The notes under the pieces are model-generated. The model did not search any database. It saw nothing but the letters and a program-made list of their open reading frames with translations, and had not been told where the DNA came from. Source: DATJGR01 sp963787045 (GTDB taxonomy: Bacteria > Pseudomonadota > Gammaproteobacteria > Pseudomonadales > Azotimanducaceae). From it: a stretch of DNA of 64,000 bases. The stretch covers positions 62,001-126,000 of the forward strand of contig CAWBBR010000008.1 in NCBI GenBank assembly GCA_963787045.1, in the 5' to 3' direction. Both the position numbers and the translations under genes were made by a program. Below, piece by piece: positions 55,483-63,784 of this stretch. The first letter of the stretch is position 1. Every line of letters starts with the position of its first letter.

Positions 55483-56700
55483 ATGGCAACGAACTCGGAT
55501 GCGCCGCCATTTGCGGGCTTGAAGGTCGTCGACGTCGCAAGTTGGATCGCCGGCCCGGTGGCCGCGACGATGCTCGCGGACTACGGCGCCGACGTCGTCA
55601 AAGTGGAGATGCCGGGTGTTGGTGACGGGTATCGCGCCCTTGCGGCGGCGCCGGGCATGCCCGTGTCCGAAATCAACTACATGTGGATGATGGACGCCCG
55701 CAACAAACGTTCGGTGACGCTGAACCTCAAGGATCCACGCGGCAAGGCGATCCTGCTGCGTCTGGTCGAGAACTGCGACGTCTACGTCACCAACCAGCCG
55801 ATGCCGATGCGACGAGCGCTCGGTCTCACGTTCGCCGACCTCGCGCAGATCAATCCAAGGATGATCTATGCCTCGTTGACCGCATACGGCGAGGAGGGTC
55901 CCGAGCGCGACCGCGAAGGATTCGACCTCGTTGCGTATTGGGCTCGCACCGGCCTGATGGACCTGGTTCGAACGGGCGACGTCGAGCCGGCGCAATCGCT
56001 ACCGGGAATGGGCGATCACCCGAGCGCGGTCGCGCTGTATGCATCGATCGTCACGGCGCTGTATCAGCGCGAACGCACCGGGCGCGGCGGCGAAGTCCAT
56101 ACCTCGTTGCTCGCGAACGGACTTTGGGCGGCGGGATGCGTGGCGCAAGCAAAGCTGGCCGGCGCGGATTTTTCGAGTTGGCGCAGTTCGACCCGTGTGG
56201 CGATGACACGCCCGATGTACCGCGCCGCCGACGGACGATGGTTGCAGTTCACGATGGTCAGAACGCCGACCGAGATCGAGTCGTTGCTGCGGTGTCTCGG
56301 CCTCGGTGAAACGCTAGCGGACTCCAGGTTCTCGACGCCTGAAGCGCGCCTCGAGAATGGCGTCGAACTGGTGGAACGCATGCGCGACGCGATCGGGCGC
56401 CGCTCCAGCAGCCAGTGGCTCGCGCTGTTCCGTGAAGCCAAGGTTCCCGGCGCGCTCATGGGCACGTTGGACGACCTGGTCACCGATCCTCAGCTGCCGC
56501 TGAACGGGATGACGATCGCCGCGAAGACGACCGTTTCCGACGCGACCCCGGTGATCAACCATCCGGTGAATGTTCGCGGAGCGGGACGCCAACCGATCGG
56601 ACCCGCACCCGACCTCGGCGAACACACCGATGCAGTACTTGCAGAACTCGGCATCGGGTCCGCCGACATTCACCAGCTCAGGATCGACGGCGTCATCTAA
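55483..56700 (+). CDS. CaiB/BaiF-type (family III) CoA transferase
   Basis: A 405-residue class III CoA transferase. VVDVASWIAGPVAATMLADYGADVVKVE is the N-terminal CoA-binding motif; RNKRSVTLNLKDPRGKAI follows. The catalytic Asp is expected near residue 165-175, and TGLMDLVRTGD carries an Asp in this region. Substrate acid unknown. The order questin-oxidase-like gene then CoA transferase suggests breakdown of an aromatic or polyketide-like compound, as inference. Confidence 0.88.
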   Translation: MATNSDAPPFAGLKVVDVASWIAGPVAATMLADYGADVVKVEMPGVGDGYRALAAAPGMPVSEINYMWMMDARNKRSVTLNLKDPRGKAILLRLVENCDVYVTNQPMPMRRALGLTFADLAQINPRMIYASLTAYGEEGPERDREGFDLVAYWARTGLMDLVRTGDVEPAQSLPGMGDHPSAVALYASIVTALYQRERTGRGGEVHTSLLANGLWAAGCVAQAKLAGADFSSWRSSTRVAMTRPMYRAADGRWLQFTMVRTPTEIESLLRCLGLGETLADSRFSTPEARLENGVELVERMRDAIGRRSSSQWLALFREAKVPGALMGTLDDLVTDPQLPLNGMTIAAKTTVSDATPVINHPVNVRGAGRQPIGPAPDLGEHTDAVLAELGIGSADIHQLRIDGVI

Positions 56701-56794
56701 TCGGGGTAGTTACACCAAAGCCACAATCGGCTGACAGTCCACGTCGCCGGTATTGCTATGGTGCGCGCTCGTGTCCAAGACGAACGCCATCGAA

Positions 56795-56983
56795 ATGAAC
56801 ACTGCCGTGATGAATCCTCGTACCAGCGAACGACAACACCTCATCGACGAGATCGACCAGCTGCGACGCGAACTGGCGACGCGCCAATCCTTCCAGCGAC
56901 CCACCCCCAGCAGCGTGGTGTACGCGTATCACGAGCTGCTCGAACGGCACTACGACCGCCTGGATCGCCTGGCCGGCGAGTGA
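56795..56983 (+). CDS. small helical protein of unknown function
   Basis: A 62-residue ORF whose sequence looks real rather than a shadow: ERQHLIDEIDQLRRELATRQ is a heptad-like helix, followed by VVYAYHELLERHYDRLDRL. The ATG at 56795 is preferred; an in-frame start 42 bases upstream exists. No other frame codes here. I know no function. The CoA transferase ends 94 bases upstream. Confidence 0.5.
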   Translation: MNTAVMNPRTSERQHLIDEIDQLRRELATRQSFQRPTPSSVVYAYHELLERHYDRLDRLAGE

Positions 56984-57063
56984 TCGGGAGGTCCATTAAC
57001 GTTCCATAATGCTTGCAGTTTTGCCACGTACGATGCCTGTCGACGATGGTTGTTCAGAATGCT

Positions 57064-57153
57064 ATGGAACGATTGACCCGAAGTGAGACCTGGCTGCTGT
57101 GCGCATCGCTAACGACGCTCGTGGCGGTTATCGGCTCGTTCATCCTGGTATAG
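57064..57153 (+). CDS. 29-residue single-helix membrane peptide
   Basis: A short ORF in the 315-base gap before gloA. It begins MERLTRSETWLLCASLTTLV and continues AVIGSFILV before TAG: a charged N-terminus and one hydrophobic helix of about 20 residues, the typical form of small inner-membrane proteins. No strong ribosome binding site is seen; the match to that pattern is the only evidence. Besides this ORF and a terminator the gap holds nothing recognisable. Confidence 0.35.
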   Translation: MERLTRSETWLLCASLTTLVAVIGSFILV

Positions 57154-57221
57154 GGACAACTGCTCGTTTACCCCAACCTTCGATAGACCACACACACTCC
57201 TGGTCTTGGCCTCGGCGCACT

Positions 57222-57250
57222 CCCCTGATGCTCCGGGGCTTTTTCTTTTT
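57222..57250 (+). terminator. possible intrinsic terminator before gloA
   Basis: A short CCCC/GGGG stem with a 9-base loop is followed directly by CTTTTTCTTTTT. The stem is weak but the T tract is long. It would end transcripts of the small ORFs at 56795 and 57064. Confidence 0.4.
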
Positions 57251-57298
57251 CGGCGCCGGAAAGTCAAACTCCCTGATCATCTACGTTAAGGGGAACAC

Positions 57299-57718
57299 AT
57301 GAAATATCTGCACACGATGGTGCGAGTCAGCAATCTCGAAACGTCGCTCGCGTTCTACTGCGACAAGCTCGGTCTCGAGGAAGTCGGTCGAAGCGAAAAT
57401 GCGAACGGTCGTTTCACCTTGGTCTTCCTCGCTGCCCCGGGCGATCACTCGGCCCAAGTGGAACTCACCTACAACTGGGATCCGGAGCAACTGCGCGGCG
57501 GTCGAAACTTCGGACACCTCGCGTACGCAGTAGACGACATCTACGCAACGTGTCAGCGCCTCCTGGATGCCGGCGTTACGATCAATCGTCCGCCGCGCGA
57601 CGGTCGGATGGCATTCGTTCGATCGCCCGACAACGTGTCGATCGAATTGCTGCAGCGTGGACCCGCACTGCCGCCGAAGTCGCCTTGGAAGGAAATGCCG
57701 AACACCGGCGAGTGGTAG
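57299..57718 (+). CDS. gloA: lactoylglutathione lyase (glyoxalase I)
   Basis: Converts the methylglyoxal-glutathione hemithioacetal to S-lactoylglutathione. The 139-residue vicinal-oxygen-chelate protein has metal ligands in MKYLHTMVRV (His5), QVELTYNW (Glu), FGHLAYAV (His) and VSIELLQRG (Glu). RVSNLETSLAFYCDKLGLEE is standard. A GGGG site precedes the ATG. A glutathione S-transferase gene follows 61 bases on, consistent with a glutathione detoxification pair. Confidence 0.93.
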   Translation: MKYLHTMVRVSNLETSLAFYCDKLGLEEVGRSENANGRFTLVFLAAPGDHSAQVELTYNWDPEQLRGGRNFGHLAYAVDDIYATCQRLLDAGVTINRPPRDGRMAFVRSPDNVSIELLQRGPALPPKSPWKEMPNTGEW

Positions 57719-57779
57719 CGCTCGCGCGGTTCGTTACAATGCCGGCCGAACCACTCACGCTGACCAGGGGCACATCGCA

Positions 57780-58391
57780 ATGAAACTCATCAACTCGATC
57801 GGTCCGAATCCACAAGTCGTTCGTACGTTTGCCGCCGAAAAGGGCATCACTCTGCAGACCGAAGCGATCGACATCATGAAGGGCGAGAATCGCCAGGCGG
57901 CGTATCTGAAGAAGAACCCCGCGGGTGGTTCGCCGTGTCTCGAACTCGACAACGGCAGCTATATCAGCGAGATCACCGCAATCTGCGAATACCTCGAAGA
58001 CAAATTCCCGGCGAAGCCGCTCATCGGCAGCACTCCGGAAGAGCGAGCGGAAACGCGCATGTGGACGCGTCGGATCGATCTCAACGTGTGCGAGCCGCTC
58101 GCCAACGGTTTCCGCTACAGCGAAGGTCTGCCGATGTTCAAAACGCGGATGACGACGCTACCGGAGGCGGCCGAAGGTCTGAAGCGGCTGGCGCAGGAGA
58201 AGGTCACCTGGATCGACGGCCTGATCGCCGGTCGCGAGTTCATCTGCGGCAAGCGTTTGACGCTCGCCGACATCCTGCTCTACTCGTTTCTGAGCTTTGG
58301 CACCCAGGTGGGTCAGCCGCTCAACGACAACAACAAGAACATCAAAGCGTGGTACGACCGCATGGCGGCACGACCGAGCGCGAAGGCCTGA
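57780..58391 (+). CDS. glutathione S-transferase family protein
   Basis: A 203-residue GST. The N-terminal thioredoxin-like domain contains NPAGGSPCLELDNGSYISEITAICEYLED (the cis-Pro loop usually reads NPxGxVPxLxxxDG, here with Ser-Pro-Cys) and the Glu-Ser-type contact is replaced by Glu-Ile. The C-terminal helical domain has the FICGKRLTLADILLYSF motif with the capping Asp. Catalytic type (Ser or Cys) is unclear: the N-terminus MKLINSIGPNP has Ser6. Substrate unknown. Confidence 0.88.
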   Translation: MKLINSIGPNPQVVRTFAAEKGITLQTEAIDIMKGENRQAAYLKKNPAGGSPCLELDNGSYISEITAICEYLEDKFPAKPLIGSTPEERAETRMWTRRIDLNVCEPLANGFRYSEGLPMFKTRMTTLPEAAEGLKRLAQEKVTWIDGLIAGREFICGKRLTLADILLYSFLSFGTQVGQPLNDNNKNIKAWYDRMAARPSAKA

Positions 58392-58409
58392 TTCAAAGGT
58401 CGGCAATTT

Positions 58410-58444
58410 GCCCGGGTGCGTTGTGGCGCACAGCTCATCCGGGC
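58410..58444. repeat. hairpin after the GST gene
   Basis: GCCCGG (58410-58415) pairs with CCGGGC (58439-58444), with an inner TGCG/CGCA stem. No T tract follows, so it is not a standard terminator. Confidence 0.35.
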
Positions 58445-58465
58445 GGTTGCACGCTAATGGAGCGC

Positions 58466-58478
58466 GTGACTAAGTCAC
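58466..58478. promoter_or_regulatory. 13-base palindrome, candidate operator before the efflux adaptor gene
   Basis: GTGACTAAGTCAC is a perfect palindrome around a central A, about 75 bases before the start of the membrane-fusion protein gene. Its size and place suggest a binding site for a dimeric repressor. No repressor gene is adjacent. Confidence 0.35.
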
Positions 58479-58540
58479 CGATTCCATGTTACTTTTCGTA
58501 GCGTTTCGCTGACCGCTCGACCAACTGCTGGTAAATCATT

Positions 58541-59744
58541 GTGCGCCGCACCTACGTCATCGCCGATGGCGATTACCGCACTGATCGCACTCTGGTTGGT
58601 GTCCGGGCAATTCGGTCATTCCGCACCGAAGCAGCAGGCCACCCTCGCCGAACTGAACAATGAGATGACCGCGAGCGGCGAAGACAAGCCGATGACGCGG
58701 GTCCGCGCCCGAGTGATTCACGCCGAACCGCAGACCGACATCGTGCCGCTGCGCGGCCGCACCGAAAATAAGCGAACGGTCGTCGTCAAGGCCGAGACCG
58801 GCGGAACCGTGGTGGCACGCGCCGTAGAACGGGGTCAACGCGTCCAAACCGGACAAGTGCTTTGCCGGATCTCCACCGAAGACCGCGAAGCGAAACTCGA
58901 GGAAGGTCGGCAGGCGCTGAACCAGGCCCGAATCGAGTACGAAGGCAGCATCAAACTCGCGAAGCAGGGCCTCATTTCCGAGACGATGACGGCGACCACG
59001 AAAGCCCGCCTTGCCACCGCCGAAGCGCAGGTACAGCACGCCACCATCGAACTCGCACATACGCAGGTGCGCGCGCCGTTCGCCGGCCTGGTGGAAGAGA
59101 CGCAGGTCGAAATCGGTGACTTCGTCCAGCCGGGCACCGCCTGCGCCACCATCATCGATCTGGATCCGATGCTTCTCGTCGGTCGGGTTGCCGAGCGCGA
59201 TGTCCACAAGCTCAAGCTCGGCACAACTGCGATGGGCACGTTGATCGACGGCACGCAGGTCTCCGGATTTCTAACGTTCATCGGCCAGCAGAGCGACACC
59301 GCGACTCGGACCTATCCGGTGGAGATTCAGGTCCCGAATCCGGCCTACAAGCTTCGCAGCGGCGTCACGACGCAGATCGCGATCCCGATCGAGACCGTCA
59401 TGGCGCATCGCATCAGCCCCGCATTGCTCGCGCTCGACGACGAAGGTCGCGTCGGCGTGCGCACTCTGGATAGCGACAATCGCGTGGTCTTCAATCTCGT
59501 GAAGGTCCTCAACGACGACGGCGGCTCTGTGTGGATCTCCGGTCTGCCCGAAACCGCAACGCTCATCACCGTGGGGCAGGAACTGGTGGTGCCCCGACAA
59601 CAGGTCGACGCGGTATTCGAAGCCGCACCCGAAGTCCCCGCTGCAACGCCCGGCGCGACAACCGATCGCGAAGTTGCGGGCGGACCACGCGTCGGAGCGC
59701 GCGCGAACGCGGCGCCTGCGGTCGCGTCAGCAAACGAGTCCTGA
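58541..59744 (+). CDS. RND efflux periplasmic adaptor (membrane-fusion protein), frameshifted near 58564
   Basis: A 400-residue HlyD/AcrA-type adaptor. The biotinyl-lipoyl domain (VKAETGGTVVARAVERGQRVQTGQVLC), a helical hairpin, LAHTQVRAPFAGLVEETQVEIGDFV, and the beta-barrel (SGFLTFIGQQSDTATRTYPVEI) are in order. GTG 58541 gives MRRTYVIA, and after removal of one base at 58561-58565 it reads on as MAITALIALWLVSG, forming the usual N-terminal signal anchor. In the sequence as given, only starts at TTG 58539 or ATG 58566 are usable. There is no RND pump gene next to it, so it is an orphan adaptor in this window. Confidence 0.82.
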
Positions 59745-59850
59745 TCCGAAGATCGATTCGCGGCCAAGCGCTCTCGTCTGAGCCGCGCGTTCTCTCCTCG
59801 CCTCCCACGCGCCCGCCTACGCAACAGCAAGCGCGGATTGCGCGCGTCGG

Positions 59851-59856
59851 TATAAT
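59851..59856 (+). promoter_or_regulatory. -10 box (TATAAT) before the PEP-utilising protein
   Basis: A consensus TATAAT at 59851-59856 within a GC-rich spacer. A convincing -35 box was not found 16-18 bases upstream. A short ORF (59880-59945, 21 codons plus stop) with GGAAGGA before it overlaps the next start as ATGA. Confidence 0.4.
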
Positions 59857-59941
59857 CTCGCCTTCTTTGGAAGGAACCGATGCACGAACACATGCCCTGC
59901 CGCGTTCGCTCGGTCGCAAGTTCGACCTCATCCGGGGTCGA

Positions 59942-62504
59942 ATGAGTCACATCGTTCGACTCAATGCGGCCGCGAGTCGCGGCGTCGAGCAGGTCGGTGG
60001 TAAAGCGGCGACCCTCGGAGAGCTAGCCGGCCGACACAACGTGCCGGACGGCTTCGTGATCGTCACGGAGGCGTTCGTAGCGCACTTCGAACGCCACGGT
60101 CTCGACCTCGGCAATTCCTCTACCGGCGACTCGGGGCACGCTCCCAACAGCGAGACTCTGGCGCGCCTCCGCGCGCTTCCGCTCGATACCGACCTCGCGC
60201 GCGAAGTGCAGCAGGCATTTTCCGAATTGCCCTCCATCGACGGACGATCTCCAACGTGCGTCGTGCGCAGCTCCGCGGTTGGAGAAGATGATCGGGCCAG
60301 TAGCTTTGCCGGTCAGCACGCCACGTATTACTACGTCGAGCGCGCCGATCTGGAGCAACGGATCATCGACTGCTGGCTGTCCGCCTGGAGCGACGAAGTG
60401 CAGAGCTATCGCAGCCACATCGGTGCAAACGACCCGGTTCGGATGGCGGTAATCGTGCAATTGATGGTTCCGTCGGAAATCTCCGGCGTTACGTTCACGA
60501 AGGATCCGACGGGGCGTCACCGCGATGCGGTCGTGATCGAATCGTGCTGGGGACTCGGCGCGGCGCTCGTCGACGGGCGCGTTACGCCCGATTGCTATGT
60601 GCTGCGGCGTACGTCGCATGAACTCATCGAGCGGCGCCTGGGAAGCAAGCGCTTCAAGGTGGCAGAAGACCTGCTCGATCCCGTCGGCACCCGACTGCAA
60701 CTGGTGCCGCGGCACCTGCAACGCAGCGCAACGCTCAACGATGCTCAAGTGCGCGCGGTGGCAGAGTTGGCGGCGGCCTGCGAGTTGCAGCGAGGGGCGC
60801 CGCAGGATGTGGAATGGGCGATCGCAAACGGCGCGCTGTTCCTGTTGCAGTCTCGACCGATCAGCACCGACACGCGCGAACCGATTTCGCCCGAAGGCCG
60901 CTGGGTTGCGTTCAAGCCGATCCTGGAGAATTTTACCGACGCGCTCACGCCGCTGACGGTCGACATCGTGCGTCGAGTGCTCCCACGTTTCGGCCAGTTC
61001 ATCGATGGTCGTTACTACCTGAACTTCGACAGCCTCCGACGCTGGGTACCTCTGCGGGTGACCGACGCCGAGCTCGTTGAACTCGCGCTACTGAAGAGCG
61101 AGCGCAGCGACTACCGGCTCAACTGGTCGCGACTGAGCACGCTCGTTGGGCTGCTCGCCCTCTCGTATCTGTCGACCGGTTTGTTGTGGGTTCGCAGCCG
61201 GCATATGCCGTTCGTAACGCTCGCGGATTTCCGCACAGCGTTGCGACGCGATGCTCGCCAACCCGAAACTCGATGCCGTAGATACGCTCCGCCAACTCCT
61301 GCTCGGACCGCATCCGTTCGCCGCCGCATCGCAATTTCCGTTTCAAGTGAACGTTTCATCGACGCGCTACTTCTTTCTGCTCGCCGCGCTGCGCTGGTAC
61401 CTGCGCCGCTTTGCACCGAGCTTCGATCTGGCGCAGATCGCACCGCTCTGCGCCGGCACGCGCGATATGCTCTCCACTCGATTGATCGACGAACTGCGGC
61501 AGACCGCGCTGGTGGCCGAACAAACGCCGGCGATTCGCCAGCTGATGCAGTCCGATCGGCTGGAAGAGCTGCCGAATCAACTCGCAGTACATCCTGCGGC
61601 GGCGCCGTTCGTTGCGTCGTTCGAGGCCTTCATCGCGGATTACGGTCACCGCGGCACGCGTGAAGTGGAACTCGCCGCTCCGCGCTGGCGCGAAGATCCG
61701 ACGCCGCTGTTCGTCATGATCCGCAACCTGTTGCGGGAAGGGTTCACGGAACCGCTCTCGGTGCAGGCCGAGATCCGCAACACGCAGGCAGAAGCCGCAC
61801 TCGACACCGCACTGACGGGTCGGCTGAAGCGGTTCGTCGCGCGATGGCTGGTTCGACGCATCCGCTACTACGCCGCGCTTCGCGAAAACACCCGCCACTA
61901 CACGATGCTCGCATTCGCAACGGTGCGCGCGAAAGTGCTGGCACTCGAGCAACACTTGCTCGAACACGGCTCGCTGAAGTGCGCCGACGACATCTTCTAT
62001 CTCACGTGGGACGAGATCGCGGCGTTACAGCGCGATCCCGATCACGCCCGGTTGCAGGCGCGCATCCGGCGTCGTCGCCTGGCGCACATGCGGCGCAATC
62101 GCACGCAGCCGCCGCTCACGGTCAACGTCGATTATCGTCCGCCGCAGCGCGGCGCGGGCGTTCTGGTAGGCCAATGCGCGAGTCCCGGCATCGCCGAGGG
62201 TACGGTGCGTCTCGTGTTCGATCCGGCGACCGACGGTGAAATCAAGAGCGGCGAGATTCTGGTTGCACCTTATACGGATCCTGCGTGGACGCCGCTGTTC
62301 CTGGGCGCAGCCGCCGTCGTCGTCGAAACCGGAAGTTACCTGTCGCATGCGGGGACGATCGCGCGCGAGCTCGGTATCCCTTGTCTGGTCGACGTCGCTG
62401 GGGTCATGCAGTCGCTCCGCAACGGCCAGCGCCTTTGCGTCGACGCGACACAAGGCAAAGCGTTCCTGTTGGCGGAAATGGACGCGGGAGACAGTCGACC
62501 ATGA
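59942..62504 (+). CDS. PEP/pyruvate-binding domain protein, PEP-synthase/rifampin-phosphotransferase-like (frameshifted near 61244)
   Basis: An 853-residue enzyme after correction. The N-terminal ATP-binding domain (VGGKAATLGEL, CVVRSSAVGEDDRASSFAGQ, VIVQLMVPSEISGVTFT, DVEWAI..LFLLQSRPI) precedes a long helical middle domain and a C-terminal PEP-utiliser mobile domain with the phosphohistidine in ETGSYLSHAGTIARELGIP. There is no C-terminal PEP-binding barrel, as in rifampin phosphotransferases and similar small-molecule kinases, so it is not classical PpsA. Frame is lost at FRTAL near 61244 and resumes as DAMLANPKLDAVDTL after removal of one base. The phosphoryl acceptor is unknown. Confidence 0.8.
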
Positions 62505-62815
62505 AGGATGCGATCGCGTTCGTCATCGCCGTCCCGCTCACCGTCGAAATGTTCGGTGCGATGTACGCGGTATTCGATGCCTGGCGCGATCGAGACTCGA
62601 GATCCGCTGCGCTCGAACGGCTCGCCCTGCCGTTGGCCGCATGGGGCGTACTGTGGTGGTGGGTCGGTGCCGACGGCTGGCAGATCCTCGCCGCGGCATT
62701 CGCGACGATCCTCGTCTGCCACGTCGCGGTCTACTATGCGGGTCGCTGGCTGATCCAACGATCCGGCATCCAGACCAGCGCGGTCGATACCGACCGCAGC
62801 GACGAGGCTCCGTGA
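62501..62815 (+). CDS. small membrane protein of unknown function
   Basis: A 104-residue protein that overlaps the PEP-utiliser stop (ATGA), so the two are co-translated. Three hydrophobic segments are visible: IAFVIAVPLTVEMFGAMYAV, LPLAAWGVLWWWVG and ILAAAFATILVCHVAVYYAG. The family is not known to me. Its position suggests it serves with the PEP-utilising protein. Confidence 0.65.
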   Translation: MKDAIAFVIAVPLTVEMFGAMYAVFDAWRDRDSRSAALERLALPLAAWGVLWWWVGADGWQILAAAFATILVCHVAVYYAGRWLIQRSGIQTSAVDTDRSDEAP

Positions 62816-62822
62816 TCAAAGA

Positions 62823-62928
62823 GCCCCGGCGACAATGGGGATTGGGAAGAGGGAGAAGATAGTCGCCGGGGCGTGAAACCGGTGCTGTGGGCGTTCGACA
62901 CTTCGGCTACTCGCTGAAGTCCCCACAG
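62823..62928 (+). ncRNA. two strong hairpins, possible structured RNA or complex terminator
   Basis: The 155-base spacer before the convergent hydrolase holds a perfect 11-base inverted repeat (62823-62833 with 62862-62872, GCCCCGGCGAC) around a 28-base purine-rich loop with three GGA motifs. A nested hairpin follows (CTGTGGG 62885-62891 with CCCACAG 62922-62928, inner ACTTC/GAAGT). There is no T tract after either. Strand is uncertain; the plus strand is given because the GGA-bearing loop is there. Confidence 0.35.
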
Positions 62929-62970
62929 TCATTCGGTTAGTCCGCTCGGGGCGTCAGAAGTTCCCTCCGG

Positions 62971-63774
62971 TCAGTTCCTGAGCCACTCGACGATATCGGG
63001 ATAAGCGGACCGGTCCTGAATCAGGAACAGGTGGCCACCTTCGTAGGTGCGCAACTCGCACGACGGAATGCGTTGCGCCATTGCGCGCATGTTTCCGAGC
63101 GGCGCAATGCCGTCGAACTTGCCCGCGCAAAGAAGCACCGGCATCCGCAGTTCAGGCAGCCGATTCCACGTGTCGTGTCGGCGTCTCGCGTCGAGCTGCA
63201 GTGCCGCGCCGGTGCGGCGCGATGGGTCGTCCGCACCGAGGTCGGTCGCGGCGCGCGCGAACGCCAGTGCTCGTTCAACCGCCTCCGGATGGGCGCGCTG
63301 CCAGTCGGCGCTCTGTCTCGTGTCGCTGATCGACATTTGCAGCAAGACTCGCTCGTCGGCCGGCATGTCCGCGATTTCGTGCAACGGATAACTGGCGCCA
63401 CCCGCGCCGCCGGAGCTGGTACACGCGAGCACCAGTTTCGACACGCGTCGCGGATGTCGCAGCGCGAATTCCTGCGCGACCATGCCGCCGAACGACACGC
63501 CCATCACCAGCGCGTCCTGCCAGTCGATGGCGTCGAGCAGCTTAGCGGCGTCGTCGGCGTAATCCTGCATCGAGTACGGCCCAGCGGGTTTGTCCGTTTG
63601 TCCCAGACCGCGCTGATCGTATCCGAGCAGATCGAATGCACGCGCCAGCGGCGACTCGAATACGCCCGGCTTCGCGCGCAGATCGCCGCCGCTGCCGCTG
63701 ATGAACAAGAGCCGCTGGCCGCTGCCGGCGCGCTCGTAGTAGGCCTTCAATCGATCGAGTTGCACGAACGGCAT
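62971..63774 (-). CDS. alpha/beta hydrolase (3-oxoadipate enol-lactonase-like)
   Basis: A 267-residue alpha/beta hydrolase. GSGQRLLFISGSGGDLR is the oxyanion region, LGYDQRGLGQTDKP follows, VMGVSFGGMVAQEFALRHP holds the nucleophilic Ser, LLCAGKFDGIAPL the Asp and YEGGHLFLIQD the His. The pattern is that of the PcaD/BioH group, but substrate specificity cannot be fixed. It converges on the small membrane protein gene and follows a partial gene on the same strand by 10 bases. Confidence 0.88.
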   Translation of the reverse strand: MPFVQLDRLKAYYERAGSGQRLLFISGSGGDLRAKPGVFESPLARAFDLLGYDQRGLGQTDKPAGPYSMQDYADDAAKLLDAIDWQDALVMGVSFGGMVAQEFALRHPRRVSKLVLACTSSGGAGGASYPLHEIADMPADERVLLQMSISDTRQSADWQRAHPEAVERALAFARAATDLGADDPSRRTGAALQLDARRRHDTWNRLPELRMPVLLCAGKFDGIAPLGNMRAMAQRIPSCELRTYEGGHLFLIQDRSAYPDIVEWLRN

Positions 63775-63784
63775 GACGGCTTAC

